Shown here in pieces: positions 46,457 to 55,239 of a stretch of 64,000 nucleotides of DNA. The stretch is taken from NCBI RefSeq assembly GCF_026000115.1, contig NZ_AP026867.1:5731001-5795000 (forward strand). The letters run 5' to 3'. This DNA comes from Aureispira anguillae (GTDB lineage: Bacteria > Bacteroidota > Bacteroidia > Chitinophagales > Saprospiraceae). Both the position numbers and the translations under genes were made by a program. The notes beneath the pieces were generated by a model that searched no databases, was not told where the DNA came from, and worked only from the letters and a program-made list of their open reading frames with translations. The first letter of the stretch is position 1. The number at the start of each line of letters is the position of its first letter.

Positions 46457-47821
46457 TTATCTTCTTCCTCCACTACGACCTCTTGAAGAGTTGCTGCTTC
46501 TAGAAGAACTAGACGAACTACTGCTTCTTGAAGAACTGCTACTTCTTGATGGGCTAGAACTTCTCGATGGTGTATAAGTGCTTCTAGAAGGGCTTGTGCT
46601 TCTTGTTGGACTTGTACTACGATTTGGAGTATAGGTGTTTCTAGAAGGTGTTGTCGTTCTAGAAGGTCTATTGTAAGTATTTGTTTTAGGCTGTGTATAT
46701 GGATTGTTATTTCTTGGTTGTGTATAGGTATTTCTAGTCGGTGAAGTTCTAGAAGGGGTCGCAGTACGATTGGGCGTATAGGTATTAGTAGAAGCAGGAG
46801 TTCTAGTCCCTGTATTTCTAGTTCCCGTGTTTCTATCTCTCACTATTGTTGTTCTAGTAGGCGTAGTAGTAGTGCGAACAATTTCACCTCTTCCATTAGT
46901 AGTAGTTGTTGTTGTTGTCCTTCCCCCTCCACTAGATCCTCTTGTATCACTAATCGAATTCGTTGTTATGGTACGAATATCTCTAGTTACCTTACCTCCA
47001 CGAGTGCTGTTGGTACGACCAGAAGATGTAGTGCGATCATGGTCTGCATTTCCGATTGAAGAACTTCCTGTTGCCACCATTCTACCACCTGGACCTCTAC
47101 TTGTATGAGCTCCCCCTCCTCGAACAACATCCGAACCTCTACGAGTTCTTACACTAACATAACGAGTAGCATTGGGCGTTGAAGCAGCATAATTATATCC
47201 ATAGTTAGAAGCCCAAGAACCTGCTCGATAACCATCACACCATCCATTGTTATAACCATTATAATAACCCCAACCCCAACGTGATCCATAAAAGCCTCCA
47301 TAATGAGCGTGGTGATGATACCCATACCAGCCCCAATTGTTCCAATAATTGTAGTGACGATAAGGAGAATATCCCCAACCATAATTCGTCCAACCACCAT
47401 AATAACCATAGCTTGGGCTTATGTAAATGCTGGAACCATAAGCATATTGATCGTAGGGATTATACCAATAATTGTCGGTGTAATAATCACTGTAATAAGA
47501 AAATCCCTGAGCAGGTGCATGAAAACGACGCACCCTAGAAGCGTACTCATAATCATAAGGCTCATAATTCTCATCGACAACATAGTCTTCGTAAGAATTT
47601 TTCTTTACGGTTTCTGTTTCAGAAATTTCATCTTCATAAACTTCTGTCTCAAAGGAACTATCTAGCTCCTTTTCTTTTTTATCTTCTTTGTAGACCACTT
47701 CTTCCTCTACTCCATCAAAATAAATGTCATCATACTGGATGTTTTCATTTTGTGCAAAGCTAGGTTGAATGGATAAACAAAATGCTGTCGCAAATAGAAA
47801 AGATAGATATCTTGATTTCAT
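46457..47821 (-). CDS. Secreted low-complexity protein: acidic, then Tyr/Trp/Gly-rich, then Thr/Ser/Arg-rich
   Basis: The 454-residue product has a signal peptide (FLFATAFCLSIQPSFAQ). Three compositionally distinct parts follow: an acidic region (about 25-90, DDIYFDGVEEEVVYKEDKK), an aromatic Gly/Tyr/Trp/His region (about 95-220, with GYYGGWTNYGWG, HHHAHYGGFYGSRWGWGYY), and a basic Ser/Thr/Arg region with repeating TPxR/S units (about 230-454, RTTTPSRNTYTPNRSTSPTR then SRSSSSSSSSRSS). Proteins of this make-up are common in Bacteroidota, but the function is not established. The basic tail may bind an anionic polymer and the aromatic region may self-assemble; both are guesses. Confidence 0.7.
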   Translation of the reverse strand: MKSRYLSFLFATAFCLSIQPSFAQNENIQYDDIYFDGVEEEVVYKEDKKEKELDSSFETEVYEDEISETETVKKNSYEDYVVDENYEPYDYEYASRVRRFHAPAQGFSYYSDYYTDNYWYNPYDQYAYGSSIYISPSYGYYGGWTNYGWGYSPYRHYNYWNNWGWYGYHHHAHYGGFYGSRWGWGYYNGYNNGWCDGYRAGSWASNYGYNYAASTPNATRYVSVRTRRGSDVVRGGGAHTSRGPGGRMVATGSSSIGNADHDRTTSSGRTNSTRGGKVTRDIRTITTNSISDTRGSSGGGRTTTTTTTNGRGEIVRTTTTPTRTTIVRDRNTGTRNTGTRTPASTNTYTPNRTATPSRTSPTRNTYTQPRNNNPYTQPKTNTYNRPSRTTTPSRNTYTPNRSTSPTRSTSPSRSTYTPSRSSSPSRSSSSSRSSSSSSSSRSSNSSRGRSGGRR

Positions 47822-47923
47822 AGAATTTAAATTTTGATGCTAAACAACTTTGGCAAAAGTGCAAATATTAGAAAATATAGCTGTGAGAGATTAAGAATTA
47901 ACCAACAAGTTACCTACTTATAG

Positions 47924-48040
47924 TTTGTTAATTTATTAAAAATCCTAAATTTGTAGCTTGTTTATTATAAAGATACGTTTTTTTGAGCTAGTAAATTGTT
48001 AAAATCATTGCGCTACAGCCACTTTAACACAGGTTAAAGT
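47924..48040 (+). promoter_or_regulatory. Candidate proS promoter and downstream 20-bp dyad
   Basis: TTTG (47924-47927) and TAAATTTG (47946-47953) form a Bacteroidota-type promoter with an 18-nt spacer, starting transcription near 47960. A perfect palindrome ACTTTAAC-ACAG-GTTAAAGT lies at 48021-48040 in the presumed leader, a possible repressor or RNA structure site. The leader up to the proS ATG (48126) is about 165 nt. The region is shared with the divergent low-complexity protein gene. Confidence 0.4.
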
Positions 48041-48125
48041 TATTGTGCAACTGATAAATTGATTTTATATTGTTCAAAACGAATCGTTTTTATTTCATTT
48101 ATTAACAAATAATATACCACAAAAA

Positions 48126-49601
48126 ATGGCTAAGGAAATCACATCACAAGCCGAGGACTACTCTCAATGGTACCTTGATATTGTGAACAAAGCAGGCTTG
48201 GCAAGCAATTCAAAGGTTCGAGGCTGCATGGTCATCAAACCCTATGGATTTGCCATCTGGGAAAAGATTAAAGCAGATTTAGATCGACGTTTCAAAGAAA
48301 CAGGTCATGTAAATGCTTATTTCCCGCTGCTGATCCCCAAAAGCTTTTTGAGTCGGGAAGCAGATCATGTTGAAGGATTTGCAAAAGAATGTGCGGTTGT
48401 CACCCATCACAGACTAATGAACGACCCTAATGGCAATGGTGTAGTGGTTGATCCTGATGCTAAACTGGAAGAAGAATTAATCATTCGCCCAACCTCTGAA
48501 ACAATTATTTGGGATACCTATAAAGATTGGATTCACTCTTACCGTGATTTGCCTTTATTAATCAACCAATGGGCTAATGTCTTGCGTTGGGAAATGCGTA
48601 CCCGTCCATTTTTGCGTACAGCAGAATTTTTGTGGCAAGAAGGTCATACCGCACATGCTAGCCAAGAAGAAGCACAAGCGGAAGCTCGTCAAATGTTAGA
48701 TGTTTATACTGACTTTGTGGAATCTATCATGGCTATTCCTTTGTACAAGGGCGAAAAAACAGCACATGAGCGTTTTGCAGGAGCTGAAAATACTTATACC
48801 ATTGAAGCTTTGATGCAAGATGGGAAAGCGTTGCAATCGGGAACTTCTCATTTCTTGGGTCAAAATTTTGCCAAAGCATTTGATGTTAAATTCTTAAACG
48901 AAAACAACAAAGAAGAATACGTTTGGGCAACTTCTTGGGGTGTTTCTACCCGCCTAATGGGTGCTTTGATTATGATGCACTCGGATGATGAAGGTTTAGT
49001 TTTGCCTCCTCGCTTGGCACCAATCCAAGTTGTCATTGTGCCTGTGCCTAAGCCCAATGAGGAAATTAATGCTGCTGTTGAAAAGATCATGACGGAATTA
49101 AAAGCAAAGGGCATTTCGGTTAAGTATGATACCGATAAGAAAAAACGCCCTGGGTTTAAATTCGCTCAATACGAAATGGAAGGTGTCCCTGTTCGTTTGG
49201 CAATTGGAAAACGAGACTTGGCGAATGGTGTTGTTGAAGTCGCTCGAAGAGATGAGAAAACGAAGGAATCGATTGCCTTAGAAGGCATTGCTGAGCATGT
49301 AGAACAATTGCTAGAAGACATTCAAAGCAATTTGTTTAACCGTGCTAAAAAATTCCGTGATGACAATACAACCAAAGTAGATACTTGGGATGAATTTGTA
49401 GCTGCAATTGAAAAAGGTGGCTTTGCCTATGCGCACTGGGATGGTACAACAGAAACCGAACTCAAAATAAAAGAATTGACCAAAGCTACTTCTCGTTGTA
49501 TTCCATTGGAAAATCCATTTGGAGAAGAGGAAACAGAAGGAACTTGTGTTCTAACAGGAAAACCTTCTAAGCGTCGAATTTTATTTGCCAAAGCTTATTA
49601 G
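48126..49601 (+). CDS. proS: Prolyl-tRNA synthetase, eukaryote/archaea-like type
   Basis: The enzyme charges tRNA-Pro. The product has 491 residues, short because it lacks the editing insertion of the E. coli form and resembles the type 3 prolyl-tRNA synthetase. The class II motifs appear as [20 protein letters not shown], then [23 protein letters not shown] (motif 2) and [14 protein letters not shown] (motif 3 region). The HGTP anticodon-binding domain (about 290-380; [16 protein letters not shown]) and a C-terminal zinc-less ProRS_C domain follow. It is the first gene of a short plus-strand unit. Confidence 0.95.
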   Translation: MAKEITSQAEDYSQWYLDIVNKAGLASNSKVRGCMVIKPYGFAIWEKIKADLDRRFKETGHVNAYFPLLIPKSFLSREADHVEGFAKECAVVTHHRLMNDPNGNGVVVDPDAKLEEELIIRPTSETIIWDTYKDWIHSYRDLPLLINQWANVLRWEMRTRPFLRTAEFLWQEGHTAHASQEEAQAEARQMLDVYTDFVESIMAIPLYKGEKTAHERFAGAENTYTIEALMQDGKALQSGTSHFLGQNFAKAFDVKFLNENNKEEYVWATSWGVSTRLMGALIMMHSDDEGLVLPPRLAPIQVVIVPVPKPNEEINAAVEKIMTELKAKGISVKYDTDKKKRPGFKFAQYEMEGVPVRLAIGKRDLANGVVEVARRDEKTKESIALEGIAEHVEQLLEDIQSNLFNRAKKFRDDNTTKVDTWDEFVAAIEKGGFAYAHWDGTTETELKIKELTKATSRCIPLENPFGEEETEGTCVLTGKPSKRRILFAKAY

Positions 49602-49645
49602 AATTTTATATACTTAAATTTAACATCATACAACTAAAACAAACC

Positions 49646-50239
49646 ATGAAAAATCAACTATTTATTTTATTTATCACTGTCATTAGCATTGGGTTATTTT
49701 CTTGTAAAAAAGATACTACTACTAATAATACTCCTAATGATTATTACATTACCTTTGACTTTGATGGTACACCTGTAGAATATCGTTCTACAACTTATCA
49801 GTGCCAGAAATCTCAAAGTGGTTCAATTACAGTAAGTGGTGGTATTTTAAAGCCCAATATGTCTAATTTTTCTTTAACAGAAAGCATCTATGTTAATCTT
49901 CATATGGATGAAGATTCTGTTACCTATAATGAAATGCATAACCTAATAGGGCAAAATTTAGAAGTTTGTTACTCTTCTTCTACTGTTTGTAATATGCCTG
50001 TGCATATTGGCTTAACGTATGATGATGGTACTACTGACTGGGGGACAGATAAAAATAATAATCCAGCTGCTACAAAGTATCTTAAGATTACCTCTGTTGA
50101 ACGTTCTTCAATTACTGCTATAGGCTTAGGCAGTTTAGTTGTGGTAGAAGGTGAATTTAATCTTGTTTTAGATGGAGGTGGAACTACAAAAAATGCATCT
50201 AATGGAAAATTCCGTTTACTATTTCCTGAATACAAATAA
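49646..50239 (+). CDS. Putative lipoprotein of unknown function
   Basis: The 197-residue product has a lipoprotein signal ending ISIGLFSCKKDTT. The mature part is beta-rich and contains four cysteines after the lipobox (TYQCQKSQSG, LEVCYSSSTVCNMP). It contains no recognised domain. It lies 44 bp after proS and may share its transcript; a terminator follows. Confidence 0.65.
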   Translation: MKNQLFILFITVISIGLFSCKKDTTTNNTPNDYYITFDFDGTPVEYRSTTYQCQKSQSGSITVSGGILKPNMSNFSLTESIYVNLHMDEDSVTYNEMHNLIGQNLEVCYSSSTVCNMPVHIGLTYDDGTTDWGTDKNNNPAATKYLKITSVERSSITAIGLGSLVVVEGEFNLVLDGGGTTKNASNGKFRLLFPEYK

Positions 50240-50322
50240 ATAGGTGTAAGATTTTTGTACTACTGACTAGCTCTGTTAGTTATTAAGTATAAATATTAAT
50301 AATAATAGACCTTTTTATACAA

Positions 50323-50355
50323 AAAGAGACTTTGGGATAATTCCAAAGCCTCTTT
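50323..50355. terminator. Bidirectional terminator between the lipoprotein and the thioredoxin-fold gene
   Basis: A 13-14 bp stem with one mismatch and one wobble (50323-50337 and 50341-50355) is followed by a T-run on plus and preceded by an A-run. Stop codons lie at 50239 and 50368. Confidence 0.75.
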
Positions 50356-50367
50356 TTTTTAGGTTTG

Positions 50368-51042
50368 TTAACTCTTTTTCTCTGCTTTAACAGAACAACC
50401 AAAAGCTTTGGTAAAGTTGGGTTCTGGCTTTTCTCCCTTCAACAAAGCATCCAAGGCATCAACCAAATAAGATTGGGTTACTTTTGCCATATTTTTGCTG
50501 TCGTCTATAGCTCCAATATAAGCGACTTTATTCCCTTCATCGGTTTTGTTTACCACATAGACATGGGGCGTTTTGGTAGCACCATATTTGGGATAGATCT
50601 TTTGCTCCTCATCTATTAAATAAGGAAAGGTAAATTCTTTTTCTTGGGCACGCAAAATCATATTTTCATAGCTATCCTCTGGTACGATAGCAGGATCATT
50701 AGGATTAATAGCAATAACAGGATAACCCAATGTTTTGTATTTTTCATCCAACTCAATCAGGCGATCTTCATAGGCTATAGAATAGGGACAATGATTGCAA
50801 GTAAAAACAATAACAAAGCCCTTTGCGTCTGGAAAATCTGCCATAGAAACAAAATTTCCGTCTACATTTTTAAGTTTAAAATCCTCTGCTACATCTCCCA
50901 CCTGATAGCCTTTAACAATTGGTTTTTGTACTCCCTCTTTGGTGTTTTCTGTTGTAACAGTTTCTTTTGTCACAGCTTCTTCATTGGTACAAGCTATGGT
51001 TAAGGCCAAAGCCAACAAGATAAAAATGCCTCTTTCTAACAT
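50368..51042 (-). CDS. Lipoprotein thioredoxin-fold (AhpC/TSA/redoxin-like) protein
   Basis: The 224-residue product has a lipoprotein signal (ILLALALTIACTNEE). The redoxin domain contains the CxxC-type motif FTCNHCPYS, with a preceding strand FVIVFT, and the typical cis-proline region TPHVYVVN. It resembles the large family of surface thioredoxin-like proteins in Bacteroidota. Its partner and substrate are unknown; a role in disulphide or peroxide metabolism is plausible. It lies at the downstream end of a minus-strand run of redox-type genes. Confidence 0.8.
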   Translation of the reverse strand: MLERGIFILLALALTIACTNEEAVTKETVTTENTKEGVQKPIVKGYQVGDVAEDFKLKNVDGNFVSMADFPDAKGFVIVFTCNHCPYSIAYEDRLIELDEKYKTLGYPVIAINPNDPAIVPEDSYENMILRAQEKEFTFPYLIDEEQKIYPKYGATKTPHVYVVNKTDEGNKVAYIGAIDDSKNMAKVTQSYLVDALDALLKGEKPEPNFTKAFGCSVKAEKKS

Positions 51043-51131
51043 GATTTATTTTTTTATTTAGGTAATAAAATTAACACAAGCTAAGGGATATGCTGCTTCG
51101 CTTAAAAAGAACCAAAAACCTTATTGCAGGA

Positions 51132-51698
51132 TTATTGGTTTAGCTTAATTTGAAATGATTGAAGCTGCTGTTCTAGGGTTTTATCATCAAAACTTTGTTC
51201 AAAAAAAGCCCGTTTATCTTTGTTATAAATAAGGGTCGCAGGCAAAGCACCTGACCAAGAAGGATCAATTTTATCAATCCAGTTGTTCATTCCATCTTGG
51301 CTCAACACCAGTACTTCTCCTTTCAGATCCTGTTTTATCATAAAAGGCAGCAATTTGGTTTGGATCTGCTCTTCAAAATCTAAACTCACCAAGATTAAGC
51401 GTACCTTTTGATCTTTATATTGTTCGTACAAGGCTTCAAAATAGGGCAGTTCTTCTACACAGGGCTTGCACCAAGTTGCCCAAAAATTGACAATATAGGT
51501 GGTGTCATTTTTTGCCTCTAAAAAAGGCTTAAACGCCTCATAAGCATACAAGCCTACCTTGTGTTTTCCTTTGGTAAAAGATTGAGCAGGCTGGCGTATA
51601 ATTGCTCCTTTTGTAGAATCAACATGCCCTCCAAAATCACAAGAAAACATCCCCAAAATCATCATGCACCAAGTAATTTTTCCTATTACGTTTTTCAT
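51132..51698 (-). CDS. Lipoprotein TlpA/ResA-like thioredoxin
   Basis: The 188-residue product has a lipoprotein signal ending ILGMFSCDFGG. The thioredoxin core is YIVNFWATWCKPCVEELPYFEALYEQY with the WCxxC active site and the cis-proline near GALPATLIYN. TlpA-type proteins reduce disulphides in secreted or periplasmic partners. It lies 18 bp after the radical SAM gene, so they are co-transcribed. Confidence 0.85.
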   Translation of the reverse strand: MKNVIGKITWCMMILGMFSCDFGGHVDSTKGAIIRQPAQSFTKGKHKVGLYAYEAFKPFLEAKNDTTYIVNFWATWCKPCVEELPYFEALYEQYKDQKVRLILVSLDFEEQIQTKLLPFMIKQDLKGEVLVLSQDGMNNWIDKIDPSWSGALPATLIYNKDKRAFFEQSFDDKTLEQQLQSFQIKLNQ

Positions 51699-51715
51699 TT
51701 TTATTGCTTAATTAC

Positions 51716-52696
51716 CTAATGCCATACCTTACAGCCCTCTGTGCAATTGGTACAAATATCAATTTGATCCCGACCTTTTAACAAGCTTTTTCTAAACTGT
51801 TGATAAGGTTTCCCTGCCCATAAGGCTTCAAAAGATTCGTGCTTCAAGCTGCCTAAACGATAGGTTGCATCCTTGTCAAAACAACAGGGAACCACCCATC
51901 CATCCCAAGTGATCACACAAGAATGCCAGAGTTTCCAACAATGGTTTAGCAGCTCATTTTTTATCCTATAAGTCCCATCCTCCTGTTTCGCATAACGAGC
52001 ATATTTATCTAAGGTAGGAATTAATGGATTGCCATTTTTATAATCATAAATTTGCGCTGTTTTGAGCTTTACTTCATCGGCTCCAATCTCCTTAGCCAAT
52101 TGATATACTTCATCTATTTGGTGTTCATTTGGGCGAACGACCAAAAACTGAAAAATAATATGAGGGGTCGTAGATTGTAACACTTTCTTCCATTTGACAA
52201 TATTTCGGGCGCCCTCCAAGACCTGCTCCAACTTTCCCTCTTTTCGATAGGCTTCATAAACCTCTTGTGTTGTCCCATCAATCGAAATAATTAGCCGATC
52301 TAAACCTGATTCTATGGTTGCCTTTGCATTTTTATCGTTCAAGAAATGAGCATTGGTTGAAGTTGAGGTATAAATGCCTTTGCTATTGGCATAGGCTACC
52401 ATATCCAAAAATTTAGGATTGATATAGGGCTCTCCCTGAAAATAAAAGGTCAGATAAAATAATTGGTCGCCTAACTCTCCTATAATTTTTCTAAAAAAAT
52501 CTTCTTTTAAATTACCTGTTGCTCTCGAAAACGCCCGTAAGCCGCTAGGACATTCTGGGCAACGTAAATTGCAGGCTGTAGTGGGTTCTATCGAAATAGA
52601 AAAAGGCAGCCCCCACTGAATAGGGCGTCGCAACCATTTTGTAAGGTAGAAAGAGCTGTATACCTTTGCAGCATTCCACAAGCGTTTCAACGTCAT
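51716..52696 (-). CDS. Radical SAM protein with SPASM-type C-terminal domain
   Basis: Radical SAM enzymes use a 4Fe-4S cluster and S-adenosylmethionine to start radical chemistry. I chose the ATG at 52694-52696; a GTG 12 codons upstream also exists. The 326-residue product has the core cluster motif TACNLRCPECPSG (Cys42, 46 and 49). The C-terminal half carries Cys-rich segments typical of SPASM/twitch domains (LWHSCVITWDGWVVPCCFDKD and ICTNCTEGCKVWH). SPASM proteins often modify peptides or act in cofactor synthesis. No small precursor peptide was found next to it. It precedes the TlpA gene. Confidence 0.85.
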   Translation of the reverse strand: MTLKRLWNAAKVYSSFYLTKWLRRPIQWGLPFSISIEPTTACNLRCPECPSGLRAFSRATGNLKEDFFRKIIGELGDQLFYLTFYFQGEPYINPKFLDMVAYANSKGIYTSTSTNAHFLNDKNAKATIESGLDRLIISIDGTTQEVYEAYRKEGKLEQVLEGARNIVKWKKVLQSTTPHIIFQFLVVRPNEHQIDEVYQLAKEIGADEVKLKTAQIYDYKNGNPLIPTLDKYARYAKQEDGTYRIKNELLNHCWKLWHSCVITWDGWVVPCCFDKDATYRLGSLKHESFEALWAGKPYQQFRKSLLKGRDQIDICTNCTEGCKVWH

Positions 52697-52778
52697 TTTG
52701 GAAATAAAATTCCGTATGTCATTCCAATACACCAGTTGTTAAGGGATTAAATGGTGGCAAAATTAAAGATTATAGGCA

Positions 52779-53312
52779 CTATAGTTCAAATTTTTGAACC
52801 GTCTGTTTTAAATAACGTTCTTGAAGCACATAAATATGATGCAACTGATGACCTGCTATAATTGCAGCCACTGCTCGTACAGAAGTAGGAAAGGCTTCAC
52901 TTCCTCCCTGTAATTGTTCTGCTGTGGTAAAACCACTGAAACGATGCAAGGTAAATTGGCGCAGTAGTTCGGTCGATTTTATTAAATAGCTAGGGCTTAC
53001 CGCTTCCAAATTAGTTGCCTGAGCGTAGGCATCTTCATCAAATGATAAAGCACTTTCAAAGTCCCCTCGTGCAAATCTCAATGCTCGATAGGCTAAAATC
53101 TGTTCACAATCTATCAAATGCATCACAAGCTCTTTTACCGTCCACTTTCCCTCTTCATATCGATAGTTCCATAGCTCTTGAGGAATATTTTGTAGAATTG
53201 CCAAGCTGTATTCCTGTGTTTTTTCTAATAGTTCCAACGGATTAGCCGCTGGCAAATGATTGATATAAGTTGCAAAAAAATTATTATACTCTTCTCGTTT
53301 TGGAAAATTCAT
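52779..53312 (-). CDS. DinB family protein
   Basis: DinB/YfiT-type proteins are four-helix bundles with a divalent-metal site. The 177-residue product has the first metal His in VKELVMHLIDCEQI and the C-terminal His pair in AGHQLHHIYVLQERYL. The family includes thiol-transferases of low-molecular-weight thiols, but most members have no known substrate. It lies 83 bp upstream of the radical SAM gene on the same strand. Confidence 0.8.
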   Translation of the reverse strand: MNFPKREEYNNFFATYINHLPAANPLELLEKTQEYSLAILQNIPQELWNYRYEEGKWTVKELVMHLIDCEQILAYRALRFARGDFESALSFDEDAYAQATNLEAVSPSYLIKSTELLRQFTLHRFSGFTTAEQLQGGSEAFPTSVRAVAAIIAGHQLHHIYVLQERYLKQTVQKFEL

Positions 53313-53400
53313 AGCTATTAATTTATGCTCCCCTAAAGGATAATGTTCTATACTAATTTGTTGAGCGTTTTGTAAAAATACTCTCTAAGAATTCCTCTTT

Positions 53401-53907
53401 TTATTTATAGACTTTCTCCCCTTTTTGCAACCAATGCCCCCACTCCTGACTATAGGCATGAACTTTTAAGGTTTCTTTCTTTTGATGATCAACTAAGGGA
53501 TAACCATGATTTATCCATTCAAATATTCCCCCATATAAATTATAGACCCTAGAATATCCTCTTTCTTTTAGCTGTTCGCCAATTTTTTCGCTTCGATAAC
53601 CAATCGAGCAATAAACCACAACAATAGCATCTTTTGGCACCTCCTCTATCTGCTCGACTTCAAAGGTATTATAACCTACCCAAATAGCATCTTTCAAGTG
53701 CGAAACTTCATATTCTTTCTTTTCTCTTGCATCTAAGATATAAAGATTGGGAGTGCTTAATTTTTGCTGCAACCGATCACACGATATTGTTGTAATGCTA
53801 TGATCTATTAACCCCTCTATCTTTTTTTCAAATTTAGGGTCTAAGGTTTGCTGTGTCATTGCCCATACTGGCAACATGATTAATACAAATAAAATTAGTT
53901 TTGCCAT
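53401..53907 (-). CDS. Secreted rhodanese-like protein (tandem copy 2)
   Basis: I chose the ATG at 53905-53907, giving 168 residues with a signal peptide (AKLILFVLIMLPVWAM), since the longer frame begins inside the neighbouring gene. The rhodanese domain spans about 40-140, starting ISCDRLQQKL and LDAREKKEYEVSHLKDAIWVGY. The active-site Cys100 is in VVYCSIGYRSEKI. A rhodanese outside the cytoplasm could handle persulphide sulphur or sense redox. It lies 10 bp after its paralogue and has an extra C-terminal tail (KVHAYSQEWGHWL). Confidence 0.82.
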   Translation of the reverse strand: MAKLILFVLIMLPVWAMTQQTLDPKFEKKIEGLIDHSITTISCDRLQQKLSTPNLYILDAREKKEYEVSHLKDAIWVGYNTFEVEQIEEVPKDAIVVVYCSIGYRSEKIGEQLKERGYSRVYNLYGGIFEWINHGYPLVDHQKKETLKVHAYSQEWGHWLQKGEKVYK

Positions 53908-53917
53908 CTCACAATGA

Positions 53918-54466
53918 TTAATGGTGAACTTTTTTGTTCCGAGGGGTATATATCCTAGACGTTTTTCTTCCTTGTTTATCAACAATTGGTAAGCCCTGCC
54001 TAGACCATTCATGAATACTACCATATAGATTCCGAATATACTTAAAGCCAATTTTTTGAAGCTCTAAGGCTATTTTTTCACTTTTTCGTCCTTCTTCACA
54101 ATAAATAACAATCAATAAATTAGTATCAATAAACCAAATACGCTCTATTGAAAAATCATCGTAACCAACTCTTCTTGCTTCTTTGATATGGCTTATATTA
54201 AATGCCTTTTTGCTACGAGCATCTAGGATTTCTAATTTGGGATGCCCATTCTCTTGCATACTTTTTAATTCTTGACAAGTAATAATTGGCACTTTAAATG
54301 TTATTTCATCTTGGATGAAATTTTCAATTTCTATTGGTAGGTTTTGGGGCAAAGAATCTGGAGGTAAGCTATCACAGCTCCCCCAATAGTTTGTTAGTTT
54401 ATTGGCAACTGTGTCTGTAATTGATAAACACACCAATAAACAAGTTAAATATGGGAATAATTTCAT
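53918..54466 (-). CDS. Secreted rhodanese-like protein (tandem copy 1)
   Basis: The 182-residue product has a signal peptide (FPYLTCLLVCLSITDTVA). The rhodanese domain contains ITCQELKSMQENG, LEILDARSKKAFNISHIKEARRVGY and the active-site Cys123 in VIYCEEGRKSEKIALELQ. The domain order and the GYDDF/GYNTF elements match the downstream paralogue closely, which points to a tandem duplication. An additional Cys31 lies in the linker. It precedes the second copy by 10 bp. Confidence 0.82.
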   Translation of the reverse strand: MKLFPYLTCLLVCLSITDTVANKLTNYWGSCDSLPPDSLPQNLPIEIENFIQDEITFKVPIITCQELKSMQENGHPKLEILDARSKKAFNISHIKEARRVGYDDFSIERIWFIDTNLLIVIYCEEGRKSEKIALELQKIGFKYIRNLYGSIHEWSRQGLPIVDKQGRKTSRIYTPRNKKVHH

Positions 54467-54704
54467 GATACTTCTACTAAGGTTAACACCTTATTTTATG
54501 TTTGGTTTATAATTGGGGGTGGGGGCAAGATTATCGATTACTAAAATATAATGTAAAAGCTAATTATAAATGCACATAACATGCCTAAATTAAGTAAAAG
54601 TTCATAAACTGCTTATCAAGACTTTATTATTCTTTATTTCTAATACTCTTAGGGCATATCAAAACCTTATGAAGATAAGAAAATATTGCCTTATTTTATC
54701 TTTA

Positions 54705-55205
54705 TTAGACCGTTCCTGTGTTATTATAAACTCTCCAGTAAGAAATCAATAAACGAAAAGGTGCCATAACAACAATAATAATAGCACTTAAACCAAAGAA
54801 GGTATAAACCTTTGTCAGATAACGCAATAAATCATAATGCTCATTAAATGTAATTCCCTCTCTAAAATAAGACTGGAATTCGATCATTCCTTCGTTTTGC
54901 TTTTCTAAAAAGTCTTGATAATTAAAAAACAATTGTATCAAATAAAATGCTAAAGGAATGCTTGCAAAAATCAAAATAAACTTCAAGGGCTGTAACTTCG
55001 CTAAAAAGGTATATTTTAATAAAAATAAGTAGCGAGTATAGGTAATAAAGATGACTACAAAAATAATCACTTCATAAATGAAATGCTGCTTTACAAAGTC
55101 AGCCCACAAAGGTTGAGTCACCATCCAAGCAATCAAGCCTGTCAATCCCCACCAAATCAATTCCATCAAGAGCTTTCCTACTCTCTGTTTTTCTAAATTT
55201 TCCAT
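54705..55205 (-). CDS. Integral membrane protein of unknown function
   Basis: The 166-residue product has four predicted membrane helices: about 10-30 (LLMELIWWGLTGLIAWMVT), 42-60 (EVIIFVVIFITYTRYLFLL), 75-95 (FILIFASIPLAFYLIQLFF) and 135-155 (FGLSAIIIVVMAPFRLLISYW). The loop between helices 3 and 4 is acidic and soluble (KQNEGMIEFQSYFREG). No family was recognised. It lies 34 bp downstream of xerC on the same strand. Confidence 0.6.
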   Translation of the reverse strand: MENLEKQRVGKLLMELIWWGLTGLIAWMVTQPLWADFVKQHFIYEVIIFVVIFITYTRYLFLLKYTFLAKLQPLKFILIFASIPLAFYLIQLFFNYQDFLEKQNEGMIEFQSYFREGITFNEHYDLLRYLTKVYTFFGLSAIIIVVMAPFRLLISYWRVYNNTGTV

Positions 55206-55239
55206 GTCTGTAATTTTATAGAAGTTGTACCATCACTTC

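Noticed and set aside
46827..47108. Plus-strand frame rich in Val/Leu/Pro
   Set aside because: It is the complement of the Thr/Arg/Ser-rich tail of the secreted low-complexity protein.
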